DNA from: Actinobacillus sp. | GTDB lineage: Bacteria > Pseudomonadota > Gammaproteobacteria > Enterobacterales > Pasteurellaceae | Length of the DNA stretch: 64,000 nt | Direction: 5' to 3' | NCBI GenBank assembly: GCA_020026075.1 | Contig: JAHHQZ010000002.1 | Location: 44,540-108,539 of the forward strand | In this document: positions 36,181-44,842 of the stretch, piece after piece | How positions within the stretch are numbered: position 1 is the first letter of the stretch | How the letters are laid out: every line of letters begins with the position of its first letter | The notes under the pieces: generated by a model | Told to the model about the DNA's origin: nothing | What the model saw: the letters and a program-made list of their open reading frames with translations, nothing else | Databases searched by the model: none | Program-made: the position numbers and the translations under genes

Positions 36181-37338
36181 TTATGCGGTTTCGCTTGTTT
36201 TTTCTAACTGCATTGGCGGAACTTCTCGGCCTCGTGCGGCGTAAAATTCTTGTACAAACTCGTCAAAGGTACCTTCTTCGATGCGTTGGCGGATTTTAGC
36301 CATTAGGCGTTGGTAGTAACGCAAGTTGTGAATGGTGTTCAAGCGTGCGCCTAAGATTTCATTACATTTATCCAAATGGTGTAAGTAGGATTTGGTGTAA
36401 TGTTTGCAGGTGTAGCAGTCGCATTCTGGGTCGAGCGGAGTAACATCATCACGGTATTTGGCATTGCGGATTTTCACAATGCCGTCTGTAACGAATAAAT
36501 GCCCATTGCGTGCGTTGCGTGTTGGCATTACACAGTCGAACATATCAATGCCACGACGCACGCCTTCTACTAAATCTTCAGGCTTGCCCACACCCATTAA
36601 ATAGCGAGGTTTGTCTGTTGGTAATTGTGGGCAGGTAAATTCTAAAATGCGGTGCATATCTTCTTTTGGTTCGCCTACGGCTAATCCGCCAACGGCATAG
36701 CCGTCAAAGCCGATGTTTTTCAAGCCGTCTAGGGAAACTTGGCGCAATTCTTCAAATACGCCCCCTTGTATGATGCCGAATAAGGCATTTTTGTTGCCGA
36801 GTTGGTTGAAGTGATCACGGCAGCGTTGCGCCCAGCGTAAAGACATTTCCATTGAGTTTTTGGTGTAATCGAATGTGGACGGATACGGTGCGCATTCGTC
36901 AAAAATCATTACGATGTCGGAACCGAGATCGTACTGAATTTCCATTGATTTTTCTGGTGAAAGGAAAATGCGTTCGCCATTGATTGGGTTTTGGAATTTC
37001 ACGCCTTCTTCGGTGATTTTGCGCAGTTTGCCAAGACTGAACACCTGAAAACCGCCGCTGTCCGTTAAAATTGGGCGGTGCCATTGCATAAAGTCGTGTA
37101 GGTCGCCGTGCTTGCGCATAATTTCCTGTCCAGGTCGCAACCATAAGTGGAACGTATTGCCAAGACAGATTTCCGTTCCTGTGGCCTCCACTTCTTCTGG
37201 GGTCATACCTTTAACGGTGCCGTAGGTACCAACAGGCATAAAGGCTGGGGTTTGTACGGTGCATTGTCCTTGTGGACGGTCGAAAGTGAGCGTGCCACGA
37301 CGTGCGTTGCCGTCAGTTTTGTGTAATGTAAATTTCAT
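36181..37338 (-). CDS. tgt: Queuine tRNA-ribosyltransferase
   Basis: A 385-residue TIM-barrel enzyme that swaps guanine 34 for preQ1 in GUN-anticodon tRNAs. LTDSGGFQVFSLGKLRKI holds the active-site Asp of the N-terminal part, TRNARNGHLFV follows the second catalytic region (IDMFDCVMPTRN), and CDCYTCKHYTKSYLHHL is the zinc site. It lies downstream of queA, which acts next in the pathway on the preQ1-tRNA product. A repeat copy fills much of the 79-bp gap. Confidence 0.97.
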   Translation of the reverse strand: MKFTLHKTDGNARRGTLTFDRPQGQCTVQTPAFMPVGTYGTVKGMTPEEVEATGTEICLGNTFHLWLRPGQEIMRKHGDLHDFMQWHRPILTDSGGFQVFSLGKLRKITEEGVKFQNPINGERIFLSPEKSMEIQYDLGSDIVMIFDECAPYPSTFDYTKNSMEMSLRWAQRCRDHFNQLGNKNALFGIIQGGVFEELRQVSLDGLKNIGFDGYAVGGLAVGEPKEDMHRILEFTCPQLPTDKPRYLMGVGKPEDLVEGVRRGIDMFDCVMPTRNARNGHLFVTDGIVKIRNAKYRDDVTPLDPECDCYTCKHYTKSYLHHLDKCNEILGARLNTIHNLRYYQRLMAKIRQRIEEGTFDEFVQEFYAARGREVPPMQLEKTSETA

Positions 37339-37364
37339 AATTTTTCCTTGAATAAACAGTTCGA

Positions 37365-37400
37365 GGGATGCCAGAATTTTCGCAAAAATTCCGACCTAGG
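37365..37400. repeat. Dispersed palindromic repeat, short copy
   Basis: GGATGCCAGAATTTT and AAAATTCCGACCTAGG are imperfect arms around CGC, within the queA-tgt intercistronic gap. Confidence 0.6.
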
Positions 37401-37417
37401 GTTTTAGTAAAAATGAA

Positions 37418-38506
37418 TTAAATGTCGCTTTCCGCTGCTGGATTTTTAGTCACAAACATTGCATCACCGTAGCTGAAAAAGCGGTAGCCTTGTTCCACAG
37501 CCTGAGCGTAGGCTTGCATTGTGTGTTTGTAGCCTGCAAAGGCGCTCACCAGCATAATCAGCGTGCTTTCTGGCAAATGGAAATTGGTCACCATTGCGTC
37601 AATCACACGGAATTTTTTGCCGGGATAAAGGAAAATCGCCGTGTCGCTGAAAAACGGTGCGATGAGTTCGCCGTTCGTTTCTTCGGCAGCTAAGGCGGCA
37701 CTTTCTACGGAGCGAACGGACGTGGTTCCCACTGCGATCACACGCTTGCCACGTGCTTTGGTGTCTAAAATCAAGTCCACCACCTCTTGCGGAACTTCGG
37801 CGTATTCGCTGTGCATTTTGTGATCTTCAATTTTATCCACTCGCACAGGCTGGAATGTGCCAGCACCCACGTGCAAGGTAACAAAAGCAGTGTTCACGCC
37901 TTTTTCTTTCAAGGCTTGCAACATTTCATCATCAAAATGCAACCCTGCCGTTGGTGCTGCCACCGCACCTGGCACTTTGTTGTAAACGGTTTGATAGCGC
38001 TCTTTGTCCGCATCTTCATCAGGGCGATCAATATACGGCGGCAGTGGCATATGCCCTGCACGTTGCAATAATTCCAGCAAGGTTTCATCGCCATTTTCCA
38101 AGCCCAGCTCAAAAAGTGCATCATGGCGAGCGAGCATTTTCACCGCCACGCCATTGCCTTCACCGAGTTTGTCTTCGCCCAAAATGAGCGTTGAACCTTC
38201 CTTCGGTGCTTTGCTGGCACGCACGTGCGCCAAGCAGCGGCGGTCGTCTAAAATACGTTCCACCAGCACTTCCAGCTTTCCACCACTGTCTTTTTTGCCG
38301 AATAAACGAGCAGGAATCACACGGGTATTATTAAAAATCAGCAGATCGCCTGCATCAATGAAACTCAGTAAATCCGCAAATTTTTTATGTTGGCATTCGC
38401 CTGTGCGACCATCTAATTGCAACAAACGGCTGGCTCGGCGTTCAGGGGTTGGATAACGAGCGATGAGATTATCGGGTAAATCAAAATTAAAATCGGAAAC
38501 TTGCAT
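37418..38506 (-). CDS. queA: S-adenosylmethionine:tRNA ribosyltransferase-isomerase QueA
   Basis: A 362-residue enzyme that turns preQ1-tRNA into epoxyqueuosine-tRNA, using the ribosyl part of SAM. Signatures seen are LIARYPTPERRASRLL, FNNTRVIPARLFG, PYIDRPDEDADKERYQTVYN, GAVAAPTAGLHF, HVGAGTFQPVR and NFHLPESTLIMLVSAF. The ATG at 38504-38506 gives the usual start MQVSDFNFDLP; a GTG nine bases earlier is also in frame. It is the first gene of queA-tgt. A promoter followed by a short leader with an intrinsic terminator lies upstream. Confidence 0.96.
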   Translation of the reverse strand: MQVSDFNFDLPDNLIARYPTPERRASRLLQLDGRTGECQHKKFADLLSFIDAGDLLIFNNTRVIPARLFGKKDSGGKLEVLVERILDDRRCLAHVRASKAPKEGSTLILGEDKLGEGNGVAVKMLARHDALFELGLENGDETLLELLQRAGHMPLPPYIDRPDEDADKERYQTVYNKVPGAVAAPTAGLHFDDEMLQALKEKGVNTAFVTLHVGAGTFQPVRVDKIEDHKMHSEYAEVPQEVVDLILDTKARGKRVIAVGTTSVRSVESAALAAEETNGELIAPFFSDTAIFLYPGKKFRVIDAMVTNFHLPESTLIMLVSAFAGYKHTMQAYAQAVEQGYRFFSYGDAMFVTKNPAAESDI

Positions 38507-38582
38507 ATTTTTCACGCTATAAAATGAGAAAAAGAAACGGTGTAGTCTATTGCGATTTTAAAGGGGATACAAGCGAAACCAC

Positions 38583-38612
38583 GACGCTGGAATTTTTTTA
38601 AAAATTTTAGGC
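38583..38612. repeat. Half copy of the dispersed repeat in the queA leader
   Basis: GACGCTGGAATTTTTTTAAAAATTT contains one arm and the A/T-rich core; no second arm is visible. Confidence 0.45.
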
Positions 38613-38708
38613 AAAAAAAAGCCCTTTCGAGAGAAAGGGCAAAACTATTTGGAGTCATACTTTTTAGGGTATGGACGGCATTATAATTAATTTTTTTTAC
38701 ATTTGCAA
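38611..38708 (-). promoter_or_regulatory. Promoter and terminator-containing leader upstream of queA
   Basis: On the reverse strand TTGCAA (38703-38708), a 17-bp spacer and TATAAT (38680-38685) form a near-ideal promoter. About 33 nt after the expected start there is a perfect 8-bp hairpin GCCCTTTC-TCTC-GAAAGGGC followed by eight T (38613-38640), that is, an intrinsic terminator about 110 nt before the queA ATG. In front of it CATAC/GTATG can form a small stem. This is the layout of an attenuator or of a roughly 60-nt RNA. Confidence 0.6.
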
Positions 38709-38759
38709 CTTTTTTTTAACAAAAAGCCGATTTCTGTAAAGAGTTGCTGAAAAAACCTT

Positions 38760-38840
38760 CTGTTAACCTTAACAGCTTTGATCTAGATCATTTTTTATTT
38801 GTTTAAAGCTGTCTAAAATTTAACTTGTTAACGTTAACAA
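38760..38840 (+). promoter_or_regulatory. Control region of the EIIA-lacY-lacZ operon: two operators, CRP-like site, promoter
   Basis: Two related palindromes, CTGTTAACCTTAACAG (38760-38775) and TTGTTAACGTTAACAA (38825-38840), have the symmetry of LacI-family operators, with centres 65 bp apart. Between them lie a CRP-like site TTTGATCTAGATCATT (38777-38792) and a -10 candidate TAAAAT (38814-38819). The CRP centre then falls near -41.5 and the second operator covers the transcription start. The 404-bp gap between queA and the EIIA gene is filled by this and the queA promoter. Confidence 0.65.
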
Positions 38841-38910
38841 AGCACATTAACAGAATAACAGGTTCGATTAAGCGGTACGTCCTTTTCCAAACTCCTTTAA
38901 GGAAATGATG

Positions 38911-39408
38911 ATGGCATTGTTTAATAAATGGCGTAAAACCAGCCAAGTCTCTTTGACCACTATCGTTGCCCCGATTACTGGCACGATTATCCCTTTAAAA
39001 AAAGTTCCTGACACAATTTTAGCTAACAAAATTATTGGCGATGGTATCGCCATTGAACCTACTGGCACAGAGCTCATCGCCCCTTGCGATGGCGTAATTT
39101 ATCGCATCGCCCCAAGCGGTCACGCATTCTCTATTTCCACATCGCACGATGAAGAACTGTTAATTCACTTTGGTTTAGACACCGTGCAACTCAAAGGCGA
39201 AGGGTTCACCGCCTTAGTGAAAGCAGGCGATAGCGTGCAAGCAGGTCATCCGATTATTGAATTGGATCTTGATCGCATTCGCCAAAAAGCGAAATCGCTC
39301 ATCACGACGGTGTTGGTAAGTAGCCAGCCACACAAATTGCATTTTGATGTTGTCGCAGATGAAACGGTAACCGCTGGGCAATCTGTTATTTTCACCATTG
39401 AATCTTAG
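38911..39408 (+). CDS. Free-standing EIIA(Glc)-type PTS protein of the lactose operon
   Basis: A 165-residue protein, full length for the EIIA(Glc)/Crr family. The two active-site histidines are present: His71 (SGHAFSIST) and His86 (LLIHFGLDTVQLKGEGF), 15 apart as in E. coli Crr, where His90 is phosphorylated by HPr. The N-terminal 18 residues carry positive and hydrophobic residues (MALFNKWRKT), like Crr's membrane-binding helix. Three ATGs stand in a row (38905, 38908, 38911); AAGGA at 38899-38903 best serves the third. It precedes lacY by 10 bases. It may be the cell's Crr or a dedicated paralogue; no ptsH/ptsI is adjacent. Regulation of LacY by inducer exclusion is an inference. Confidence 0.88.
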   Translation: MALFNKWRKTSQVSLTTIVAPITGTIIPLKKVPDTILANKIIGDGIAIEPTGTELIAPCDGVIYRIAPSGHAFSISTSHDEELLIHFGLDTVQLKGEGFTALVKAGDSVQAGHPIIELDLDRIRQKAKSLITTVLVSSQPHKLHFDVVADETVTAGQSVIFTIES

Positions 39409-39418
39409 GGGGTTTGCA

Positions 39419-40714
39419 ATGAACACGCCAACGGTCAACTATTTACACAACCGCAATTACTGGATTTTTAGCGGTTATTTCTTTGTTTACTTCTTCATTA
39501 TGGCAACCTGTTTTCCATTTTTGGGAATTTGGTTAGGCGATATTAACGGTTTATCTGGTGATGAAATTGGTATCGTGTTCGCCACAATGTCATTTTTTGC
39601 TTTTTGTTTTCAGCCAATTTTTGGATTTATTACGGATAAATTAGGCTTGAAAAAATACTTACTGTGGGCGATTGCCTTAGTGTTACTCGGCTATGCACCG
39701 TTCTTTATTTATGTGTTCTCGCCACTTTTAAAAACCAATGTGTATTTAGGTGCAGTGGTGGGCGGTGCCTATATGGGTTTTGCCTTTGCAGGCGGTGCAG
39801 GGGCAAGTGAAGCCTATATTGAACGTGCCAGCCGTGTGGGAAATTTTGAATACGGCCGTGCGAGAATGTTCGGTATGTTCGGCTGGGGGATTTGTGCCTC
39901 CCTTGCTGGCATTTTATACGCCAAAAATCCGGCGTGGGTCTTTTGGCTTGGTAGCGCAGGAGCGGTGGTATTGGTGATCTTAGTTGCACTTGCTCGCCCT
40001 GAAGCCAGTGCCACTGCAAAAGTGGTTTCACAATTAACTCGCAACAAAAATGCCGTAAACCTAAAACAAGCCTTTGCTTTGTTGAAACTTCCAACGTTCT
40101 GGGCGTTACTCGCTTATGTTGTGGGTGTTGCCTGTACTTATGATATTTTCGACCAACAGTTCGGTAATTTCTTCACCACGTTCTTTGAAACCAAAGCACG
40201 TGGTCTGGAAATTTTCGGTTATGTTACCACGATGGGTGAATTTTTGAATGCTTGTATTATGTTCTTCGTGCCGTTAGTAATTAACCGCATTGGAGCGAAA
40301 AATGCCTTGCTCATCGCAGGTTCTATTATGAGTGTGCGTATTATCGGTTCAAGTTTTGCGACCGAAGTATGGGAAGTGATCGGCTTGAAAATTCTGCACA
40401 TGCTAGAAGTGCCATTCTATTTAGTGGGCTTGTTCAAATACATTGCTGATGTGTTTGAAGCACATTTCTCCGCAACTATTTATATGGTGGCTTGTCAATT
40501 TATTAAACAAGTGGGCAATATGCTGGCAAGCTCTGTTGTGGGCGGCTGGTATGATCAATTCGGTTACCAACACACTTATTTATTCCTCGGTTTATTTAGT
40601 TTAAGTTTCACAATCCTTTCATTCTTCACCTTAAAACGCACCGTTGGGCACGCTCAACGTGCTGATGTTGAAGAAGAAATGAAAGACATTAACGTCAACG
40701 CCACAGATAACTAG
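39419..40714 (+). CDS. lacY: Lactose:H+ symporter LacY
   Basis: A 431-residue 12-TM major facilitator. Functional residues of E. coli LacY are all visible: sugar-binding Glu and Arg in SEAYIERASRVGNFEYGRARMFG split as EAYIERAS and GRARMFG (Glu126, Arg144), and proton-path residues in TTMGE (Glu269), SVRIIGSSFATE (Arg302) and LKILHMLEVPF (His322, Glu325). YDIFDQQFGNFFTTFF is another strict match. The ATG at 39419, with AGGGGGT before it, is preferred over one seven codons upstream. It lies in an operon with EIIA and LacZ, so it imports lactose or another beta-galactoside. Confidence 0.95.
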   Translation: MNTPTVNYLHNRNYWIFSGYFFVYFFIMATCFPFLGIWLGDINGLSGDEIGIVFATMSFFAFCFQPIFGFITDKLGLKKYLLWAIALVLLGYAPFFIYVFSPLLKTNVYLGAVVGGAYMGFAFAGGAGASEAYIERASRVGNFEYGRARMFGMFGWGICASLAGILYAKNPAWVFWLGSAGAVVLVILVALARPEASATAKVVSQLTRNKNAVNLKQAFALLKLPTFWALLAYVVGVACTYDIFDQQFGNFFTTFFETKARGLEIFGYVTTMGEFLNACIMFFVPLVINRIGAKNALLIAGSIMSVRIIGSSFATEVWEVIGLKILHMLEVPFYLVGLFKYIADVFEAHFSATIYMVACQFIKQVGNMLASSVVGGWYDQFGYQHTYLFLGLFSLSFTILSFFTLKRTVGHAQRADVEEEMKDINVNATDN

Positions 40715-40721
40715 GAAGCAG

Positions 40722-43700
40722 ATGATGGAATTTACGCATTACTATGAAAATCCACAGGTGTTGCACGTCAACACAACACCACACCACGCTTACTTTATTC
40801 CCTGTACCACAGTGGAAGAAGCGAAAAAGCCACGCCGGAATTCTCATTATTTTTTTGAATTAAGCCAAAAACATTGGGACTTCCAATATTTTGCGAGTAT
40901 TGAAGATTTGCCAGAAAATTTCCTTGAAATTACGCCAAAAGATCGCCTCTTTGTGCCGTCTAACTGGCAGCTTTCTGGTTTTGATCATCACCAGTACACC
41001 AACATCAATTATCCGTTCCCTTTTGATCCGTCTTATGTGCCACAGCAAAATCCTTGTGGTTTATACCAGCATGCGTTTTACCTTGAACCTAAGGTGGAAA
41101 AACGCTATTTGCTGAATTTTGAAGTGGTCGATAGCTGTTTCTTCTTGTATGTCAATCAACAGTTTGTGGGCTACTCACAAGTGAGCCACGCCACCAGCGA
41201 ATTTGATGTCACCGATTATGTGCAACAGGGTGAAAATAAACTCACCGTTTTAGTGTTGAAATGGTGTGATGGCAGTTACTTAGAAGATCAAGATAAATTC
41301 CGTTTGTCAGGAATTTTCCGTGATGTGTATTTGCTCGAACGTGATGAAAATTACCTGCAAGATTTCTTTATTCACACCACAATCGCACCGAATTTGCGTT
41401 CCGCAGAGCTTGAAGTCAGCGTGCAGTTTTCCCAAGAACCACAGCTTGTAACCTATCAACTTTACGATCCGCAAGGCAATATTGTGTTCACGCAAACACA
41501 AACGGATTTGCACAAACACATTGATGATGTGGTTTTATGGAACGCCGAGCAGCCGAATTTATACAAGCTCGTTATGCAAACTGGTAGCGAAACTATCGTG
41601 CAACAGATTGGTTTCCGCCAAGTAGCAATTCACGAAGGTGTGTTCTTGCTGAATAAAAAACCGATTAAATTCAAAGGAGTAAACCGCCACGATAGCCACG
41701 CCTTGACAGGTTCTGCCGTATCCATTGAGCAAGTAAAACAAGAACTTGCCCTAATGAAAGCCCACAATATAAACGCCATTCGCACCGCCCACTACCCTAA
41801 CGCTCCGTGGTTTACGGAATTGTGCGATGAATACGGTTTTTACGTAATTAGCGAGTCGGATATTGAATCACACGGTGCGGTAATGCAACACGTACCGCAA
41901 GTGGAAAATAGCATTTTCCTTAATGTAGCGAAAATCAATGAAGATGATCGCATTTTGCAACAAACAGTGGATAACTTCTGCTATTTCGCACGTAATCCTG
42001 CTTATAAAAATGCCATTTTAGACCGCACTTACGCCAACGTAAAACGGGATAAAAACCGTCCTTCTGTGCTGATTTGGTCACTCGGTAACGAAAGTGGTTA
42101 CGGCGAGAATTTTGAGGCTGCCGCCGAATGGGCAAAACACTACGACCCAAGCCGTCTTGTACATTATGAAAGCAGTATTTATCAGCACAGCGAACATCAA
42201 AACGATGTGTGTCATCTTGATTTTTACAGCGAAATGTACAGCGATACGGAAGTTATCGAACACTACTGTCGCCAGCCACAAACCAAGCCGTTCCTACTGT
42301 GCGAATACAGCCACGCAATGGGCAATTCTAATGGTGATTTGGAAGATTATTTCCAAGTATTCCATCGTTACCCACAAGCCTGTGGTGGATTCGTGTGGGA
42401 ATGGTGCGACCACAATCACCCACGCCAAGACGGCTTGCTCGGCTACGGCGGCGACTTCGGTGAAAAATGGCACGATGGCAATTTCTGCGTAGACGGCTTA
42501 GTATCCAGCCAGCGCCAAGTTCACAGCAATTTGCGTGAATATAAGCAAGTTTACCGCCCAATTCGTGCTTATTTACAAAACGGACAAGTGTGGTTAAAAA
42601 ACTATCTCGACTTCACCGATCTCGCAGATTTCGATATTCACTATCGCTTAGAGCAAGACGGTATCGCACAAATGAACGGCGTAATTGAAGTGCGTTGCCC
42701 AGCGCAAGCGAGCGTTCATTTGCCGTTGGATCTACCACAAGATGATGAGCATTTATGGCAATTAGAACTGCGTTATGTGTTAAAAACGCCTCATCCCTTA
42801 CTCGCCACCAACACGGAATTAGGCTTTGATGTGCTTTGTCAAAAGGACAAAATGCTACGCCCAGCGCCTCATTTACTGCCTGAAAACACCATTTTTACGC
42901 TGGCAGAAAACGCCCAGCAACTGCAAGTAAACACTTCCACCTTGCAAAGTGAATTTGACAAAAAAACAGGCAAAATTACGGCCTTGATTTATCAAGGTAC
43001 ACCGCTTATTACCACCCCTGTGGATTTCGTGGTGTGGCGAGCGCCAACGGATAACGACCGTTTAATCCGTGCTGCGTGGGAAGATTCAGGCTATCAAGAT
43101 GCTTATTGTCGAGCCTATGATCAGCGCATTTTGCAAAACGGCGACAGCTTAACGCTCATTTTTGATTGCGCTTTACTCGCTCAAGCACGTGCAAGAATAA
43201 TGACGTTCAGCGTGGCTTATCAGTTCGACCGCACAGGGCTTAGCATTACCATTCAAGCCCAACGCAACACGCAACTGCCGTTCTTGCCACGCTTTGGCTT
43301 ACAGTTTGCCCTGCCTGATAGCCAAAATTGCCTGCGTTATTTCGGCTATGGCGACAGTGAAAGTTATTGCGACAAACACCACGCCAGCCGCCTTGCGTTT
43401 CACCAAACCACGGCGAAACAAAACTTTGTGCATTATATGAAACCGCAAGAAAACGGCAGCCATTTCGGTACGCATTTTGTTCAGCTACCGAATATGACTA
43501 TCACAGGCGAACAGCCGTTTAGTTTCAACCTTAGCCCTTATGATTTGCCAACGCTCACGCACGCCAGCCACGATGACGAGCTACCAGCGAGCCAGCAAAA
43601 CTATTTGTACATCGACTACAAAATGAGCGGTATTGGTTCAAACTCTTGTGGACCAAATTTGAAAGCACAGTATCGTTTAAATGAGGCGACCTTTAACTGG

Positions 43701-43736
43701 CAAATTCACTTAAACTTTCATCCGCTAACCGCCTAA
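40722..43736 (+). CDS. lacZ: Beta-galactosidase LacZ (GH2)
   Basis: A 1004-residue cytoplasmic hydrolase of lactose. In order it has the sugar-binding domain (with FVPSNWQLSGFDHHQYTNINYPFP, shortened here to NWQL..YTN), a jelly-roll domain, the TIM barrel with acid/base Glu in WSLGNESGYGENF and nucleophile Glu in FLLCEYSHAMGNSNG, and the C-terminal small-chain domain (TDNDR...). The barrel also has KFKGVNRHDSH and IRTAHYPN, as in E. coli LacZ. Two adjacent ATGs are possible after AGGAAG. It is the last gene of the operon, with a terminator right behind. Confidence 0.95.
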   Translation: MMEFTHYYENPQVLHVNTTPHHAYFIPCTTVEEAKKPRRNSHYFFELSQKHWDFQYFASIEDLPENFLEITPKDRLFVPSNWQLSGFDHHQYTNINYPFPFDPSYVPQQNPCGLYQHAFYLEPKVEKRYLLNFEVVDSCFFLYVNQQFVGYSQVSHATSEFDVTDYVQQGENKLTVLVLKWCDGSYLEDQDKFRLSGIFRDVYLLERDENYLQDFFIHTTIAPNLRSAELEVSVQFSQEPQLVTYQLYDPQGNIVFTQTQTDLHKHIDDVVLWNAEQPNLYKLVMQTGSETIVQQIGFRQVAIHEGVFLLNKKPIKFKGVNRHDSHALTGSAVSIEQVKQELALMKAHNINAIRTAHYPNAPWFTELCDEYGFYVISESDIESHGAVMQHVPQVENSIFLNVAKINEDDRILQQTVDNFCYFARNPAYKNAILDRTYANVKRDKNRPSVLIWSLGNESGYGENFEAAAEWAKHYDPSRLVHYESSIYQHSEHQNDVCHLDFYSEMYSDTEVIEHYCRQPQTKPFLLCEYSHAMGNSNGDLEDYFQVFHRYPQACGGFVWEWCDHNHPRQDGLLGYGGDFGEKWHDGNFCVDGLVSSQRQVHSNLREYKQVYRPIRAYLQNGQVWLKNYLDFTDLADFDIHYRLEQDGIAQMNGVIEVRCPAQASVHLPLDLPQDDEHLWQLELRYVLKTPHPLLATNTELGFDVLCQKDKMLRPAPHLLPENTIFTLAENAQQLQVNTSTLQSEFDKKTGKITALIYQGTPLITTPVDFVVWRAPTDNDRLIRAAWEDSGYQDAYCRAYDQRILQNGDSLTLIFDCALLAQARARIMTFSVAYQFDRTGLSITIQAQRNTQLPFLPRFGLQFALPDSQNCLRYFGYGDSESYCDKHHASRLAFHQTTAKQNFVHYMKPQENGSHFGTHFVQLPNMTITGEQPFSFNLSPYDLPTLTHASHDDELPASQQNYLYIDYKMSGIGSNSCGPNLKAQYRLNEATFNWQIHLNFHPLTA

Positions 43737-43739
43737 AAC

Positions 43740-43768
43740 CAAACGTCCCCAACACTGGGGACGTTTTA
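43740..43768 (+). terminator. Terminator of the lac operon
   Basis: AAACGTCCCC pairs with GGGGACGTTT around AACACT and is followed by T-rich sequence. Confidence 0.85.
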
Positions 43769-43790
43769 CTTTAAGCGAAGAGGTTTAGCA

Positions 43791-43836
43791 CTAGGCCGTA
43801 ATATTTGCCAAAATTTTGGCAAATATTACGGCCTAG
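43791..43836. repeat. Perfect 46-bp palindrome of the dispersed repeat family
   Basis: Two 23-bp arms (CTAGGCCGTAATATTTGCCA + AAA and its exact complement) meet without a spacer, the most perfect copy in the window. It overlaps the 3' end of the convergent EamA gene, including its stop. Confidence 0.9.
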
Positions 43837-44755
43837 GCTTTTTCTTAAACACTAACTGCGGAATGATGGTACCGATGAAAATCAACAAACACCCCATAAA
43901 ACCGAAAGCATCCAAACGTTCGTCTAGTAGCCACATTCCAGCCAACAGGGCAAAAATAGACTCCATACTCATAATAATCGCCGCTTGCGACAACGGCACC
44001 GCACGCTGGCCAAAAATTTGCAACATAAAGGCGATGGACGAAGACAGCACCGCCGTTACAAACAGTTCCTGTTTAAAATCCCACAACATCGACAGTGACG
44101 GCAGCACCGTGCCAGCGATGGCCATTCCTGTAAAACTGAGCAAAGCAACCGTGATGGATTGGCATAAAATCAAAGTCAAAATGTTACTGGAACGTGCAAA
44201 AACGCCGAGAAAAAACACGTGCAACGCCCAAAAAATGGCGGAAATTAAGATGATCATATCGCCAAAATTCAGCGAAAAATGTTCAAGTATCGTAAAACCA
44301 CCTGCCAAAAAGAACAGCCCAGCAATGCAGAATAAACACCCAAGCCACACTTTCAGCCCAACTCGTTCACGCATAATCAAAAATGCGAGAATCGGCACGA
44401 ACACAATGTAAAATGACGTTAAAAAACCCGTTTTACCTGTGTCGGTAAAGGTTAGCCCCCATTGTTGCAAGGAAATACCGCCAAACATAAACACCCCAGC
44501 GCCAATGCCAATGAACACTTCACGAGGAATACGGCGGCTCGGTACAGGCTTTCCTTTGGGTTGAAACAATGTTCGTGGCAGAAAAAACAACATCGCAATC
44601 GCTGGCACCGACAACGCAAAACGCACAAAATTAAACGTCAGCGGATCGACACTCGCCGTCACACGTTTTTGAAACACAAACGTACCGCCCCAAATGCAGG
44701 CGGTGAGAATCAGCAGAAGATAACCTTTTATTAGAGAATGTTTTGATGCTTGCAT
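43826..44755 (-). CDS. EamA-family (DMT) transporter
   Basis: A 309-residue membrane protein with ten predicted helices in two EamA repeats (about residues 10-150 and 160-300). The first helix has LLILTACIWGGTFVFQKR, typical of the family, and the second repeat ends AIIMSMESIFALLAGMWLLDERL...FIGTIIPQLVF. These permeases export amino acids, sugars or drugs; the substrate here is unknown. Its position between lacZ and the LacI-type regulator, on the opposite strand, does not by itself imply a lactose role. Its last codons lie inside the 46-bp palindrome. Confidence 0.85.
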   Translation of the reverse strand: MQASKHSLIKGYLLLILTACIWGGTFVFQKRVTASVDPLTFNFVRFALSVPAIAMLFFLPRTLFQPKGKPVPSRRIPREVFIGIGAGVFMFGGISLQQWGLTFTDTGKTGFLTSFYIVFVPILAFLIMRERVGLKVWLGCLFCIAGLFFLAGGFTILEHFSLNFGDMIILISAIFWALHVFFLGVFARSSNILTLILCQSITVALLSFTGMAIAGTVLPSLSMLWDFKQELFVTAVLSSSIAFMLQIFGQRAVPLSQAAIIMSMESIFALLAGMWLLDERLDAFGFMGCLLIFIGTIIPQLVFKKKPRP

Positions 44756-44805
44756 AATATTCGCCGTATAAAAATTGATTTAACCAGCCAGCTTTTAGCA
44801 TTTTC

Positions 44806-44822
44806 TTGTTAGAATAACAAGC
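44806..44822 (+). promoter_or_regulatory. Operator-like dyad before the LacI-type regulator
   Basis: CTTGTTAGAATAACAAG, a 7-3-7 dyad, shares the TTGTTA..TAACAA half sites of the lac operators at 38760-38840, suggesting self-regulation. It ends 20 bases before the ATG. Confidence 0.4.
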
Positions 44823-44842
44823 CAAAACCACAGGGAGAAACA

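Noticed and set aside
38641..38673. preQ1 riboswitch in the queA leader
   Set aside because: A small stem and a possible pseudoknot exist, but the order of A-rich segment and stem differs from the known class I consensus; kept only as an attenuator candidate.
38709..38720. Other T-runs (20491-20498, 38711-38718) as phase-variable tracts
   Set aside because: One is the tail of a terminator and the other lies outside any promoter spacer or reading frame.
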